From positions 233,084 to 297,083 of the forward strand of contig NZ_FPBO01000005.1 in NCBI RefSeq assembly GCF_900116645.1: 64,000 nucleotides of DNA. Reading direction: 5' to 3'. How positions within the stretch are numbered: position 1 is the stretch's first letter; each line of letters opens with the position of its first letter. The position numbers were made by a program, and so were the translations under genes. Origin of the DNA: Pseudoduganella namucuonensis (GTDB lineage: Bacteria; Pseudomonadota; Gammaproteobacteria; Burkholderiales; Burkholderiaceae_D). Positions 57,510 through 64,000 of this stretch are shown here, in pieces. Below the pieces are notes generated by a model, which made no database searches, had not been told where the DNA came from, and saw only the letters and a list, made by a program, of their open reading frames with translations.

Positions 57510-57959
57510 ATGGCCACACCGCGCGACAATCCATACGGCGCCTTCAATTTCCTGGTCTCGCTGGGCACGGGCGACGAGTCCAAGCCCATCGCCGGCTTCT
57601 CCGACGTCAGCGGCCTGGGCGTCGAGATCAACTACTCGGAGTACCGCAACGGCAACGACGCGGTCAACACGGTGCGCAAGATCGCCAACACCTTCAAGCA
57701 GGAGGACGTGACGCTCAAGCGCGGTCTGGTCGGCTCGACCGACCTGGCGGACTGGGTGAAGGAGGTGCGGCAGGGCGGCAACGGCCGCCGCGCCGTCACC
57801 ATCACGGTGCTGGACGAGGCCAAGAAGCCGGTGGCCGCCTTCAGGCTGAGCAACGCCCAGCCCAAGAAGTGGGTCGGGCCGACCCTGGCGGCCAAGGGCG
57901 GCGGCGAGGTGGCGATGGAGGAACTGCACATCGCCCACGAAGGCGTGACGTACGAGTAG
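57510..57959 (+). CDS. Contractile injection system inner tube protein (Pvc1/gp19-like)
   Basis: 149 residues behind AGAGGAG. T4 gp19/Hcp-like tube motif: DNPYGAFNFLVSLGTGDESK, AGFSDVSGLGVEINYSEYRN, VTLKRGLVGSTDLADWVKEV, RRAVTITVLDEAKKPVAAFR and LHIAHEGVTYE. Forms stacked hexamers of the injected tube. Placed directly between two sheath genes. Confidence 0.95.
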   Translation: MATPRDNPYGAFNFLVSLGTGDESKPIAGFSDVSGLGVEINYSEYRNGNDAVNTVRKIANTFKQEDVTLKRGLVGSTDLADWVKEVRQGGNGRRAVTITVLDEAKKPVAAFRLSNAQPKKWVGPTLAAKGGGEVAMEELHIAHEGVTYE

Positions 57960-57981
57960 GCACCACCGGGAGACATAGCGC

Positions 57982-60015
57982 ATGTTCTCATCTTCGCGAT
58001 TGCCACTTGGTGCGCCCGGCGTCTATGCCGTGGCGGACGTCGCCGCGCCGCGCCTGCACCCGCAGCACATGGACGTTTGCGCCTTCGTCGGCGTGGCGCC
58101 GCGCGGGCCGGCCTACCAGCCCGTGGTCGACCGCTGGCATCCCGGCGGCCACGCCATGATGAGCGACGAGGCGCGTCCCTACCGGCGCAGCACCCCGGTG
58201 CTGGTGCACAGTTTCGACCAGTACCGCAGCCTGTTCGGCGCGTTCGAGGGCCCCGGCTATCTGCCCTACACGGTGGCCATGTTCTTCGAACAGGGTGGCC
58301 GCCGCGCCTACATCGTGCGCGTGGTGCACGAGTACGCGCCGCCCGCCCTGGGCGATCCGGCGCCGTACCGCGACGCTTGGGCCGCCGGCGCCGTGGAGGG
58401 CATCACCGTAGGGCCGCTCGGCTTCCTCGCTCGCAACGAGGGCAGCTGGGGCAACGGCCTGCGGGTGGAGATGGGGTACAGCACCTACGCCCTGGGCTTC
58501 GCCTGCGAGGATGGCGCGACCGTGACGGTGGACCGGGCGGGCGCCGCGCCCGTCGGCACACTGTTGCGGCTGGCCTCGGCCGGTGGCGACACGATGCTGT
58601 GCTATGTGCGCGCGGTGCGCGAGCGGCGCGACGATTTCCTGCCGGGGTCGCGCTGGGCGCTGGAGCTGGAACCGGCGCCGGTGTTCGCGCCGGTGCGCGT
58701 GGACAGCGTCGAGGCCTGGCTGGGCGTGCGCGACGGCGCGGGGCAGAGCGAACGCTTCGAGCGCATGGGGCTCACGCCCGGCCATCCGCGCGCCATGGCC
58801 AGCCTGCTGTGCGACGAGTCGTCATTGATCTGGCCCGACCCCGCGTGGGCCGGGACCGAACTGTGGCCGCTGCAGCCCGCGGTGGAGCTGCTGCACGGCC
58901 TGTCCGCACCGTTCGAGGAAGGCGAGGACCGCTACGCCGAACTGCTGCACGAGGACTTCTTCGACAGTGGCTGGTCCGCCGCGGAGACCGACGACGGCGC
59001 CTACGCGGCCGGCATCGCGGCGCTGGCGGCCTGCCCGGATGTCACGCACGTGGTCGTGCCGGACCTGTACGTGCCGGCCCAGTGGGCGGGCGACGACGTC
59101 GCCACCGAGGTGGTGCGCGACACGGCGGGCGCCGACTTCGCGCCCTGCGTGGACGTCGCCGTCCCGCCATCGGCGCACAACCTGCCGCCGTCCGAGTTGC
59201 GGCAACTGATACTGGATCCGCGCCACAGCGTGGACCTGATGGCCATCGCGGCCCTGCAGCAGCAGGTGCTGGACCATTGCGAACAGACCGCCGCCATGGT
59301 GGCGCTGCTGGACGTGCCGCCCGGCCTGTCGCAAGGCCAGGCCGAGCGCTGGCGCGCGCAGTTCGACAGCAGCTGGGGCGCGGCCTACCATCCGTGGCTG
59401 GTGGCCTCGCGCAAGCTGCTGGGCGGCGACGGCACGGGGCCGGGCCAGCTCAGGCCCTTGCCGCCGGCCGCCGTCGCGGCGGGCATCATCGCGCGCAAGG
59501 AGATCGAACGCGGCATCCATTTCGGGCCGGCCAACGAGGTCGCCCGCGCCATCGTCAACCTGGCCGAACCCCAGCCCAGGGACCGCGCCGGCGTGTTCCA
59601 TCCGCTGGGCATGAACTGCTTCGTGCGCGCGCCGGACGGGGTCGAGCTGGTGTCGGCCCGCACGCTGTCGCGGGACCGCCAGTGGCGGCAGCTGTCCGTG
59701 CGCCGCATCATGTTGATGCTGCGCCGCACCCTGCTGCGCGAGACGCAATGGGCGGTGTTCGAGCCCAACGGCCCGACCCTGTGGCGGGACCTGAGCCATG
59801 CGATCGAGAACCTGCTGCTGCGCCTGTTCCGGGCCGGCGCCTGGGCCGGCGCGACGCCGGGCGAGTCCTATTTCGTCAGCATCGGCCGCGAGCAGGCGCG
59901 CCTGGACCGGGGCGAATTGCTGGTGGAGATAGGCGTGGCGCCGGCCGAGCCGCTGGAATTCATCGTGCTGCGACTGCGCCGCGACGGCGACGGCACCCTG
60001 ACCCTGGAGAGCTGA
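57982..60015 (+). CDS. Contractile injection system sheath protein 2 (long form)
   Basis: 677 residues. N-terminal GAPGVYAVADVAAPRLHPQH and MDVCAFVGVAPRGPAY start the fold. The sheath C-terminus is full length: VAAGIIARKEIERGIHFGPA, NEVARAIVNL, GVFHPLGMNCFVRAPDGVEL, SARTLSRDRQWRQLSVRRIM and LRETQWAVFEPNGPTLW. Larger and much more divergent than sheath 1; probably equivalent to Pvc3/Pvc4, which form the baseplate-proximal ring or decorate the sheath. Its stop is 1 bp from the next ORF. Confidence 0.92.
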   Translation: MFSSSRLPLGAPGVYAVADVAAPRLHPQHMDVCAFVGVAPRGPAYQPVVDRWHPGGHAMMSDEARPYRRSTPVLVHSFDQYRSLFGAFEGPGYLPYTVAMFFEQGGRRAYIVRVVHEYAPPALGDPAPYRDAWAAGAVEGITVGPLGFLARNEGSWGNGLRVEMGYSTYALGFACEDGATVTVDRAGAAPVGTLLRLASAGGDTMLCYVRAVRERRDDFLPGSRWALELEPAPVFAPVRVDSVEAWLGVRDGAGQSERFERMGLTPGHPRAMASLLCDESSLIWPDPAWAGTELWPLQPAVELLHGLSAPFEEGEDRYAELLHEDFFDSGWSAAETDDGAYAAGIAALAACPDVTHVVVPDLYVPAQWAGDDVATEVVRDTAGADFAPCVDVAVPPSAHNLPPSELRQLILDPRHSVDLMAIAALQQQVLDHCEQTAAMVALLDVPPGLSQGQAERWRAQFDSSWGAAYHPWLVASRKLLGGDGTGPGQLRPLPPAAVAAGIIARKEIERGIHFGPANEVARAIVNLAEPQPRDRAGVFHPLGMNCFVRAPDGVELVSARTLSRDRQWRQLSVRRIMLMLRRTLLRETQWAVFEPNGPTLWRDLSHAIENLLLRLFRAGAWAGATPGESYFVSIGREQARLDRGELLVEIGVAPAEPLEFIVLRLRRDGDGTLTLES

Positions 60016-60016
60016 G

Positions 60017-60568
60017 ATGGAAGAACTGCTGCTGCCCGCGTTCCGTTTCGAAATCAGCCTGGTGCGCTCCAGCGTGATCGTGGCCGGCACCCAGCGCCTG
60101 CTGGGCGCGGGCGACACGGACGCCGAACCCGCCAACGCCGACCGCCTGGGCACGGGCGGCTTCCAGGAGTGCGCCGGCCTGGAGGTCGAGATGGACGTGC
60201 AGGACTTCCAGGAGGGCGGCCGCAACAACGGCATCGTGCGGCGCGCGGGCCGGGCCAAGTTCCAGCCGCTGGTGCTCAAGCGCGGCATGTTCCACGACGC
60301 CGGCGACAGCGCCAAAGCCAATGCGGACCTGTGGCGCTGGCTGCAAAGCGTGGTCAATGGCGAGCGGCCGATCCGACGCTACGACGGCATCATCTATGTG
60401 AAAAGCGCGGACAACAACGTGCGCGCGACCTGGGTGTTCGAGCGCGGCCTGCCGTCCAAGATCAAAGGCCCTGAACTGAACGGCAAGACCGGCGAGATCG
60501 CCATCGAGGAGCTGACCATCGCCCACGAGGGCCTGCGCCTGATGATGCCCGATGGAGGCGGCGTATGA
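60017..60568 (+). CDS. Tube-type protein of the baseplate (Pvc5/gp19-like)
   Basis: 183 residues with the gp19 fold: PAFRFEISLVRSSVIVAGTQ, GGFQECAGLEVEMDVQDFQE, FQPLVLKRGMFHDAGDSAKA, ATWVFERGLPSKIKGPELNG and IAIEELTIAHEGLRLM. Related to the main tube protein but longer, as Pvc5/Afp5 are, so likely the adaptor ring between tube and baseplate. Overlaps the next gene by ATGA. Confidence 0.9.
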   Translation: MEELLLPAFRFEISLVRSSVIVAGTQRLLGAGDTDAEPANADRLGTGGFQECAGLEVEMDVQDFQEGGRNNGIVRRAGRAKFQPLVLKRGMFHDAGDSAKANADLWRWLQSVVNGERPIRRYDGIIYVKSADNNVRATWVFERGLPSKIKGPELNGKTGEIAIEELTIAHEGLRLMMPDGGGV

Positions 60569-61782
60569 CACAGCTCGTGAAAGCCTCGCTGTGCGAAGTG
60601 GCGGCCGACGCGCGCGGCACCGAGATCGGCACGCCCATCGACGTGCAGTTCAATCCCACGTCGCTGCGCATGCAGATCACGAACAAGACCGGCGGCGGCC
60701 AGCAGGCCGGCAGCCAAAGCCGCCAGCGGCCAGGCGACGGCGTCGTCACGCTCACCTTCGAGCTGGTGTTCGACACCTGCGACGAGGGCACGACCGCGGC
60801 GCCGGTGCCCGTCACGCGCAAGACCATGGTGGTGGAGAACTTCGTGCGTCCGCGCGGGAACACGCCGCGCGACCAGGCGCCCGCCAGGGTGCAGTTCAAA
60901 TGGGGCAGCTTCCTGGTGCAGGGCACCATGGAATCGGTCAGCGTGGACCTGGACCTGTTCGCCGCCGACGGCACGCCCTTGCGCGCCAAGGTCGGCGTGA
61001 CCATCAAGGGCCAGGATCCGCGCTACCAGTACGATCCGCTGCCGGCGCCGTCCGCGCAGCCGCCAGGTCCGCTCGATCCGCCGGCCGGTGCGCCGGGGAC
61101 CTCCGGCGGAAGGACGCCGGAACGCGTGGCGCAGGCCATGCCGGGCGAGAGCCTGGCGCAGATGGCGGCGCGCAACGGACTCGATCCGAACGCCTGGCGG
61201 GCCATGGCCGCCGGTGTCGGCAATCCACTGAGCTTGCCGGCCGGTCTGGAGGTGGGACTTCCGGACGGAGCCCGCGTCAGCAGCCTGTCAGGCGGGGGCG
61301 GCCAGGGTGGGGACCTGGGGCTGGTGGCCGCGTCCCTGCCGCTCGTTGGCGGAAGCGCGTCGGGCTCCGGTGGCGGCCAGGCGCCCGCCGCCGGGCGCAC
61401 CGGCGGCGCGGGCGACAACGGCGGCGCCGGCACGGCCGCCAATCCGGTGCGGGCGGGGCAGGCCATCGTCCGGCAAGGGGGCATGTCCGGCGCCATCGGC
61501 CAGGTGCACAGCGCCGGCCAGCGCTACGCGGCGTCGGCCACGCAGTCCGCGTTCGGCCTGGCGCATGGGGCCGGGGCGGAACTGGGCGAACGGCCTTTCG
61601 GCGCCGGTGTGCCCATGCGCCCGCAACGCGGCGGAACGCCGCCGCCCCTGACGGTGGACGCCACCACGCCCGCCTGGCAGGCCCTGCGCGCGGGCGCGGG
61701 AGGCACGAACAGCACAGTCACCCGCCTGGGGCGCCGCACGCCGGGAAGCTGCGGCTGCGCCTGCGGCGGCAAGAAAGGATAA
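60565..61782 (+). CDS. Tube-initiator-like protein with LysM-like segment (Pvc7-like)
   Basis: 405 residues. The first 160 residues match the contractile-injection tube N-terminal domain: VKASLCEVAADARGTEIGTP, IDVQFNPTSLRMQITNKTG, VVTLTFELVFDTCDEGT and VQFKWGSFLVQGTMESVSVD. A Pro-rich linker leads to a LysM-like stretch (AMPGESLAQMAARNGLDPNA, then WRAMAAGVGNPLSLPAGLEV). The last about 180 residues are Gly/Ala-rich and unusually long for this family, and the protein ends in a Cys/Gly cluster (PGSCGCACGGKKG) that could bind a metal or be post-translationally linked. Confidence 0.83.
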   Translation: MTQLVKASLCEVAADARGTEIGTPIDVQFNPTSLRMQITNKTGGGQQAGSQSRQRPGDGVVTLTFELVFDTCDEGTTAAPVPVTRKTMVVENFVRPRGNTPRDQAPARVQFKWGSFLVQGTMESVSVDLDLFAADGTPLRAKVGVTIKGQDPRYQYDPLPAPSAQPPGPLDPPAGAPGTSGGRTPERVAQAMPGESLAQMAARNGLDPNAWRAMAAGVGNPLSLPAGLEVGLPDGARVSSLSGGGGQGGDLGLVAASLPLVGGSASGSGGGQAPAAGRTGGAGDNGGAGTAANPVRAGQAIVRQGGMSGAIGQVHSAGQRYAASATQSAFGLAHGAGAELGERPFGAGVPMRPQRGGTPPPLTVDATTPAWQALRAGAGGTNSTVTRLGRRTPGSCGCACGGKKG

Positions 61783-61785
61783 GCC

Positions 61786-61968
61786 ATGCCGGTCGCCATC
61801 GATCAAGTGGAGTCGGAAGTCGTCGTCGATGGCGGCGGCGAGCAATCCGGCGGCGCGAACGCCAAGCGCAACCTGCCCGAACCCGCCGCGGTGATGCGCT
61901 GGCAGCAGACCTTGAGGCAGGTGCAGTGGGATGAGGCGCGCACCAGCGCCGTGGACTACGAAGACTGA
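61786..61968 (+). CDS. Small DUF5908-like injection-system protein (Pvc6-like)
   Basis: 60 residues, starting 3 bp after the previous stop. MPVAIDQVESEVVV at the start and the charged C-terminal tail fit the DUF5908 small proteins that accompany eCIS clusters at this place. No motif of known function. Called mainly on length, position and start. Confidence 0.7.
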   Translation: MPVAIDQVESEVVVDGGGEQSGGANAKRNLPEPAAVMRWQQTLRQVQWDEARTSAVDYED

Positions 61969-61994
61969 GCGAAGACCGAGGAGATAAGCGCCAC

Positions 61995-63089
61995 ATGCCC
62001 GATACCAGCCAACTGCTAGCCGATTCAACGCTGCCGCGCTTCTACGTGGGCGGCGAGGAGAAGGGCGATCTCGCGCGCGACGTGAGCCGCCTGGATATCG
62101 AAGAGGACGCGCAAGGCATGAAGCGGCTGCGCTGCGTGTTCTCCGCCATCGGGCCGGAGCGCGGCGCGCGGGACGAGCGCTTGCTCTACCAGGACGGCGC
62201 CATCCTCGATTTCGGCGTGTCGCTGGAAGTGGCGATGGGGCCGGCCAGCCTGCCGCGCACGGTGTTCAAGGGCATGCTGAGCGCCCTGGAACTGGCGATG
62301 GAGCAGAGCCACGAGCCGGAAGTGAGGATCTACGCGGAGGACAAGCTGATGCAACTGCGCATGACACGCCGCTTCAAGACCTACGAGAACGCCACGCCGG
62401 CCGACCTGTTGCGCGAGATCGCCGGCCAGCACGGCCTGCAGGCGGACGCGCAGGTGGATGGTCCCGGCATGGCGGTGGTTCAGCAGTGGAACCAGAGCGA
62501 CCTGGCCTTCTTGCGCGGACAGGCGCGGCGTCTCGCGGCCGACGTGTGGATAGACGACGGCAAGCTGCACATGGCCAGCCGCGAAAAGCGCCAGGGCAAC
62601 AACATCACCCTCATCCAAGGCAACGACCTGCTGGCGGTGGAATTGCGCGCCGACCTGGCGCACCAGCGCACCGCCGTGAAGGTGGGCGGTTTCGACGACG
62701 CCCAGCAGGATGCCATCGACGAGGAGGCCGGCGGCGGCGTGGCCTCGGCCGAAGCCACCGGTGGGCGCGGCGGCCCCAGCATTCTCCAGCAGGCGTTCGG
62801 CGAACGGGTGGGCTACCGCGTGCGGGAGGCGCCGTCCACGGACGCCGAGGCGCGGGCATGGGCCAAGGCCGACCTGCAGCGGCGCGCGCGCCGCTTCGTT
62901 ACCGTGCGCGGCATCACGCTGGGCAGCCCCACCATGACGGTGGGCAGCCTGGTGAAGATCGAGCGCGTGGGCCCGGCGTTCGAAGGAGAGGGCTATTACG
63001 TGACGCGGGTGCGGCACTGCTTCGACAGGCAGCAGGGCATGCGCACCCATTTCGAGGCCGAACGCGGCTGGATAGGGAGCGGATCGTGA
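61995..63089 (+). CDS. Baseplate hub protein (gpD/VgrG N-terminal-like)
   Basis: 364 residues. Late-control-D/VgrG hub pattern: LPRFYVGGEEKGDLARDVSR, LDIEEDAQGMKRLRCVF, FKGMLSALELAMEQSHEPEV, TPADLLREIAGQHGLQADAQ, QQWNQSDLAFLRGQARRLAA and YVTRVRHCFDRQQGMRTHFE. This trimeric hub connects tube and spike. In PVC (Pvc8) hub and spike are one polypeptide; here the spike is a separate overlapping gene. Confidence 0.9.
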   Translation: MPDTSQLLADSTLPRFYVGGEEKGDLARDVSRLDIEEDAQGMKRLRCVFSAIGPERGARDERLLYQDGAILDFGVSLEVAMGPASLPRTVFKGMLSALELAMEQSHEPEVRIYAEDKLMQLRMTRRFKTYENATPADLLREIAGQHGLQADAQVDGPGMAVVQQWNQSDLAFLRGQARRLAADVWIDDGKLHMASREKRQGNNITLIQGNDLLAVELRADLAHQRTAVKVGGFDDAQQDAIDEEAGGGVASAEATGGRGGPSILQQAFGERVGYRVREAPSTDAEARAWAKADLQRRARRFVTVRGITLGSPTMTVGSLVKIERVGPAFEGEGYYVTRVRHCFDRQQGMRTHFEAERGWIGSGS

Positions 63090-63748
63090 GCGCCCCGCGC
63101 CAGCTGGACGGCGAGGAGGGCCGCTGGTTCGGCGTCTATCCCGCCACGGTGGTGGACCTGGTCGATCCCGAATCGACCGGCCGCATCAAGGTGAAATTCC
63201 CGTCCTTCGGCGCGGCCGGCGAGAACGTCACGGCCTGGGCGCGGCTGCTCACGCCCTACGCGGACGACGGCCACGGCCTGCAGATCCTGCCCGAGGTGGA
63301 CACCGAAGTGGTGGTCGCCTTCGAGGCCGGCGATCCGCGCCGTCCCTACATCGTGGGGGCCTGCTGGAACGGCAAGGCCGGGCTGCCGGAGCGGGCCGAA
63401 TCGGCCAACAACCTGCGCACGCTGAAAACGCGTTCGGGCAGCCAGCTGCAGTTCGACGACACGCAAGGCGCCTTCAAGGTCACGCTGTCGATGGAGAGCG
63501 GCCACCAGATCGTGATGGACGACTCGGCCCAGGAGGTGAGCATCACGCACAGCAACGGCTGCAAGATCGTGCTCGACATCTCCGGCAAGATCAGCATCAC
63601 CGCCAACAGCATGGTCGATGTGAACGCGTCGCTGATCAATCTGCACGCGCCCACCGTGATGTGCGACGGCCTGGTGCAGTGCCAGACGCTGGTGACCAAT
63701 TCCGTGGTGTCGGCCAGTTACACGCCGGGAGCGGGGAATATATGGTAG
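63086..63748 (+). CDS. Baseplate spike protein (gpV/VgrG C-terminal-like)
   Basis: 220 residues from a GTG overlapping the hub stop. An OB-fold comes first (GVYPATVVDLVDPESTGRIK, VKFPSFGA, VTAWARLLTPYADDGHGLQI, DTEVVVAFEAGDPRRPYIVG, CWNGKAGLP). A beta-helix needle follows with repeating strands (LKTRSGSQLQFDDTQGAFKV, HQIVMDDSAQEVSITHSNGC, KISITANSMVDVNASLINLH). It sits at the tip of the tube and pierces the target. A PAAR-type tip is not seen in this gene. Confidence 0.92.
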   Translation: MSAPRQLDGEEGRWFGVYPATVVDLVDPESTGRIKVKFPSFGAAGENVTAWARLLTPYADDGHGLQILPEVDTEVVVAFEAGDPRRPYIVGACWNGKAGLPERAESANNLRTLKTRSGSQLQFDDTQGAFKVTLSMESGHQIVMDDSAQEVSITHSNGCKIVLDISGKISITANSMVDVNASLINLHAPTVMCDGLVQCQTLVTNSVVSASYTPGAGNIW

Positions 63749-64000
63749 CCGCCGTCCAGCACCCATGGAAACTGGTCGCGCCCTGGTATCGCTGGGAACG
63801 CGCCGCCGTGCCGCGGGACGGCCGCGGAAGCGCGCCGACGCTGCAGAAGTTCGCCGGCGCCGATTACATCGAGGGCTTCCTGCAGGCGCCGCAACGGTCG
63901 CTGCGCTTCGATCCGGTGGACGACGTGGTGAACAATCTGGACTTCGTTCCCGCCGTGCCGGGCGGCGCCTTGTTGAACAAGGTGGCCACGCTGTTCCCGG
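63742..64000 (+). CDS. Injection-system locus protein, N-terminal part (runs off the window)
   Basis: An open frame from ATG 63742 (overlapping the spike gene end by 7 bp) reads 86 codons to the window edge: MVAAVQHPWKLVAPWYRWER, then TLQKFAGADYIEGFLQAPQR and SLRFDPVDDVVNNLDFVP. Aromatic- and Pro-rich with no signal peptide or TM in the visible part. The tight overlap puts it in the injection-system operon, but I do not recognise the family. Confidence 0.7.
   Translation, partial: MVAAVQHPWKLVAPWYRWERAAVPRDGRGSAPTLQKFAGADYIEGFLQAPQRSLRFDPVDDVVNNLDFVPAVPGGALLNKVATLFP

Noticed and set aside
54084..64000. Prophage or type VI secretion locus
   Set aside because: No capsid, portal, terminase or integrase is seen, and no T6SS membrane-complex genes; DUF4255 and DUF5908-like proteins with paired sheaths point to an extracellular contractile injection system. 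The right side is not visible, so this is not absolute.

Overview
The window looks like chromosome of a GC-rich betaproteobacterium of the Oxalobacteraceae (Massilia/Duganella/Janthinobacterium type). This is inferred from the GC-rich codon use, the Anbu proteasome cluster, the cyo-SURF1-RegBA block, several large hybrid kinases and many TonB receptors. No rRNA, tRNA, CRISPR array or insertion sequence was recognised.

Left part (1-15.2 kb): a truncated LysR regulator and a small membrane-anchored protein. Next come a TonB receptor and an amino-acid-type binding lipoprotein, divergent from a YfiR protein and a CHASE8-like histidine kinase (a probable periplasmic sensing unit). A DUF433/DUF5615 toxin-antitoxin pair follows, then the four-gene Anbu cluster (proteasome-like protease, transglutaminase, alpha-E protein, ATP-grasp ligase), a YdcF protein, an aquaporin-family channel and an MHS-type MFS transporter.

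Middle part (15.3-29.5 kb): cyoABCD for a bo-type quinol oxidase runs into a SURF1 gene and a RegB/RegA redox two-component system. An arylamine N-acetyltransferase follows. On the minus strand is a tightly coupled stressosome operon (rsbR, rsbS, rsbT, an ATPase-SpoIIE phosphatase fusion and two hybrid histidine kinases), divergent from a small heat-shock protein.

Accessory part (29.5-46.8 kb, all minus strand): two tandem copies of an unusual gene set. Each copy has an acetolactate-synthase-like ThDP enzyme, two different citrate-synthase-like proteins whose catalytic residues look substituted, and a sulfotransferase. Copy B also has a second sulfotransferase. A decayed remnant of a citrate-synthase-like gene lies just upstream of copy B. 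Downstream of copy A are two paralogous TonB receptors separated by an SDR oxidoreductase. I do not recognise a described pathway for this set; it is the best candidate for a new system here.

Right part (46.8-64 kb): a 1482-residue CHASE8/HAMP/kinase/receiver/HPt/GGDEF/EAL protein is preceded in its operon by two PF04392-type binding proteins. After an intergenic region with a perfect 36-bp inverted repeat, an extracellular contractile injection system (Pvc/Afp-like) begins: cap protein, two sheaths, two tube-type proteins, a tube-initiator-like protein, a DUF5908 protein, a separate hub and spike, and a gene that runs off the window.
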